From Actinomycetota bacterium (GTDB taxonomy: Bacteria > Actinomycetota > Acidimicrobiia > IMCC26256): a stretch of 5,101 bases of DNA. The stretch covers positions 1 through 5,101 of the forward strand of contig WLHA01000127.1 of NCBI GenBank assembly GCA_009702955.1, in the 5' to 3' direction. Positions 4,147-5,101 of this stretch are shown piece by piece (position 1 is the first letter of the stretch; each line of letters begins with the position of its first letter). A model generated the notes under the pieces. That model did not search any database, had not been told where the DNA came from, and saw only the letters and a list, made by a program, of their open reading frames with translations. A program made the translations under genes and the position numbers.

Positions 4147-5101
4147 CTATCCCTCGGTTAGTGCCGAGACAGGATCGATACTCTCGCTACCCAGAGCCGC
4201 CGCAACTGTTGGATGCGTGATCATGCCTCCAACAGTGTTTACCCCGGAGCGAAGCATCGGGTCTGCGGAGGCGGCGCCCACTACCCCTCGCGTGGCAAGC
4301 GTCACTGCAAATGGAAGGGTTGCATTGGTGAGAGCGTAAGTAGAAGTGAACGGCACGGCAGCGGGCATATTGCCAACCGCGTAATGGATTACACCGTGCT
4401 TCTCGTAGACAGGTTTGTCATGCGTTGTCTCACGCGTCGTAGCTATACAGCCGCCCTGATCTACCGCTACATCCACGATGACCGCCCCGGGCTTCATCCC
4501 TCGCACCATATCTTCGGTGACGACAACGGGAGCTCTCCCGGCAGGGACGAGAATTGCACCAATTACTAAATCTGCATCTGCGACAGCGCGTGCAACCGCC
4601 CCTCGATTACTAGCGATCGTAATTATTCGTCCTTGATGGATCTGGTCAACCCAGCGAAGACGATCGGTATTGCGGTCCAGAAGCATTACCTCTGCCTCCA
4701 TGCCCTGCGCGATCCAGGCTGCATTCCACCCAACATTGCCAGCGCCTAGAACTACAACGCGAGCGGGGCGCACCCCTGGTACTCCGCCTAGGAGTACTCC
4801 GCGCCCTCCATGCTCACGCTCTAGAAAATGTGCGCCGACCTGTGTGGCCATCCGACCGGCGACCTCGCTCATCGGGGCTAAGAGTGGGAGTGCACCATCT
4901 GCCGCCTGGACAGTCTCGTATGCGACACCTGTTACCCCGTTCGTACATAGAGCATCAGCGACATCTGGGTATGCGGCGAGGTGCAGATAGGTAAAGAGCA
5001 CAAGCCCTGGCCGTAGGTAACCAAACTCATGCGCTTGGGGCTCTTTAACTTTGAGGACCATAGATGCTCGTGACCAAGCGTCCTCTGCAGAGCCAATCTG
5101 G
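4147..5101 (-). CDS. ald: Alanine dehydrogenase, N-terminus beyond the window
   Basis: NAD-dependent L-alanine dehydrogenase reversibly converts L-alanine, water and NAD+ to pyruvate, ammonium and NADH in the cytosol, linking nitrogen and carbon metabolism. The frame stays open to the right edge. The Met at 5061 is internal, because the 13 codons before it (QIGSAEDAWSRAS) match the family. Numbering from that Met, LKVKEP (3-8) holds the catalytic Lys6, FTYLHLA (23-29) the catalytic His27, YETVQ lies at 48-52, GGVPGV at 92-97, the NAD-binding GAGNVG at 106-111 with Asp129 ending the second strand, and VDVAVDQGG at 196-204 with Asp201. Their spacing equals that of Lys75, His96 and Asp270 of the Mycobacterium tuberculosis enzyme, so about 56 residues are missing. 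The visible part is intact and ends at TAG 4149-4147. It is convergent with csrA across 182 bp. Confidence 0.96.
   Translation of the reverse strand, partial: QIGSAEDAWSRASMVLKVKEPQAHEFGYLRPGLVLFTYLHLAAYPDVADALCTNGVTGVAYETVQAADGALPLLAPMSEVAGRMATQVGAHFLEREHGGRGVLLGGVPGVRPARVVVLGAGNVGWNAAWIAQGMEAEVMLLDRNTDRLRWVDQIHQGRIITIASNRGAVARAVADADLVIGAILVPAGRAPVVVTEDMVRGMKPGAVIVDVAVDQGGCIATTRETTHDKPVYEKHGVIHYAVGNMPAAVPFTSTYALTNATLPFAVTLATRGVVGAASADPMLRSGVNTVGGMITHPTVAAALGSESIDPVSALTEG

Noticed and set aside
4022..4339. 105-codon + strand open frame beginning with GTG after csrA.
   Set aside because: More than half of it is antisense to the well-conserved alanine dehydrogenase, it has no ribosome site and resembles no family. 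It also runs through the stem-loop region.

Overview
The window looks like a chromosomal segment of a moderate-GC bacterium, most likely an actinomycetote (an Acidimicrobiia-like or other aquatic lineage is possible). The reasons are an actinobacterial-type alanine dehydrogenase, a DUF2252 protein, an RCC1-repeat protein tail, GTG and TTG starts, and a tRNA gene with no encoded CCA. This placement is inference. GC content was judged by eye and no database was searched. There are no transposases, phage genes, CRISPR arrays or other clear mobile-element genes.

Layout, left to right: the 3' end of an RCC1-repeat gene (+, ends 149) converges on a complete VOC/glyoxalase-fold gene (-, 198-710). 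A divergent intergenic region leads into a complete DUF2252 gene (+, 862-2316). A tRNA-Lys(TTT) gene follows at 2433-2505, then a sterol 24-C-methyltransferase-like SAM methyltransferase (+, 2596-3612), then csrA (+, 3776-3964) after a structured 163-bp leader. A structured 182-bp gap follows csrA. The 3' part of alanine dehydrogenase (-, 4147 to the window edge) closes the segment, convergent with csrA.

The genes do not form one pathway. They read as single-gene units with 48-280 bp gaps. The most interesting part is the csrA neighbourhood, about 3640-4115. The csrA Shine-Dalgarno lies inside a good match to the CsrA-binding consensus, with a second GGA next to it. The leader can form a 15-bp helix whose G-U pairs only make sense in + strand RNA. 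That helix competes with another local hairpin and with a 10-bp inverted repeat that reaches the csrA stop codon. A second long stem-loop lies downstream. This suggests an autoregulated csrA, in a lineage where csrA is uncommon and with no fliW or flagellar gene in view.

Two further points merit attention. The methyltransferase is sterol-methyltransferase-like along its whole length, but the sterol signature motifs are altered. The DUF2252 protein has kinase-like motifs in permuted order.
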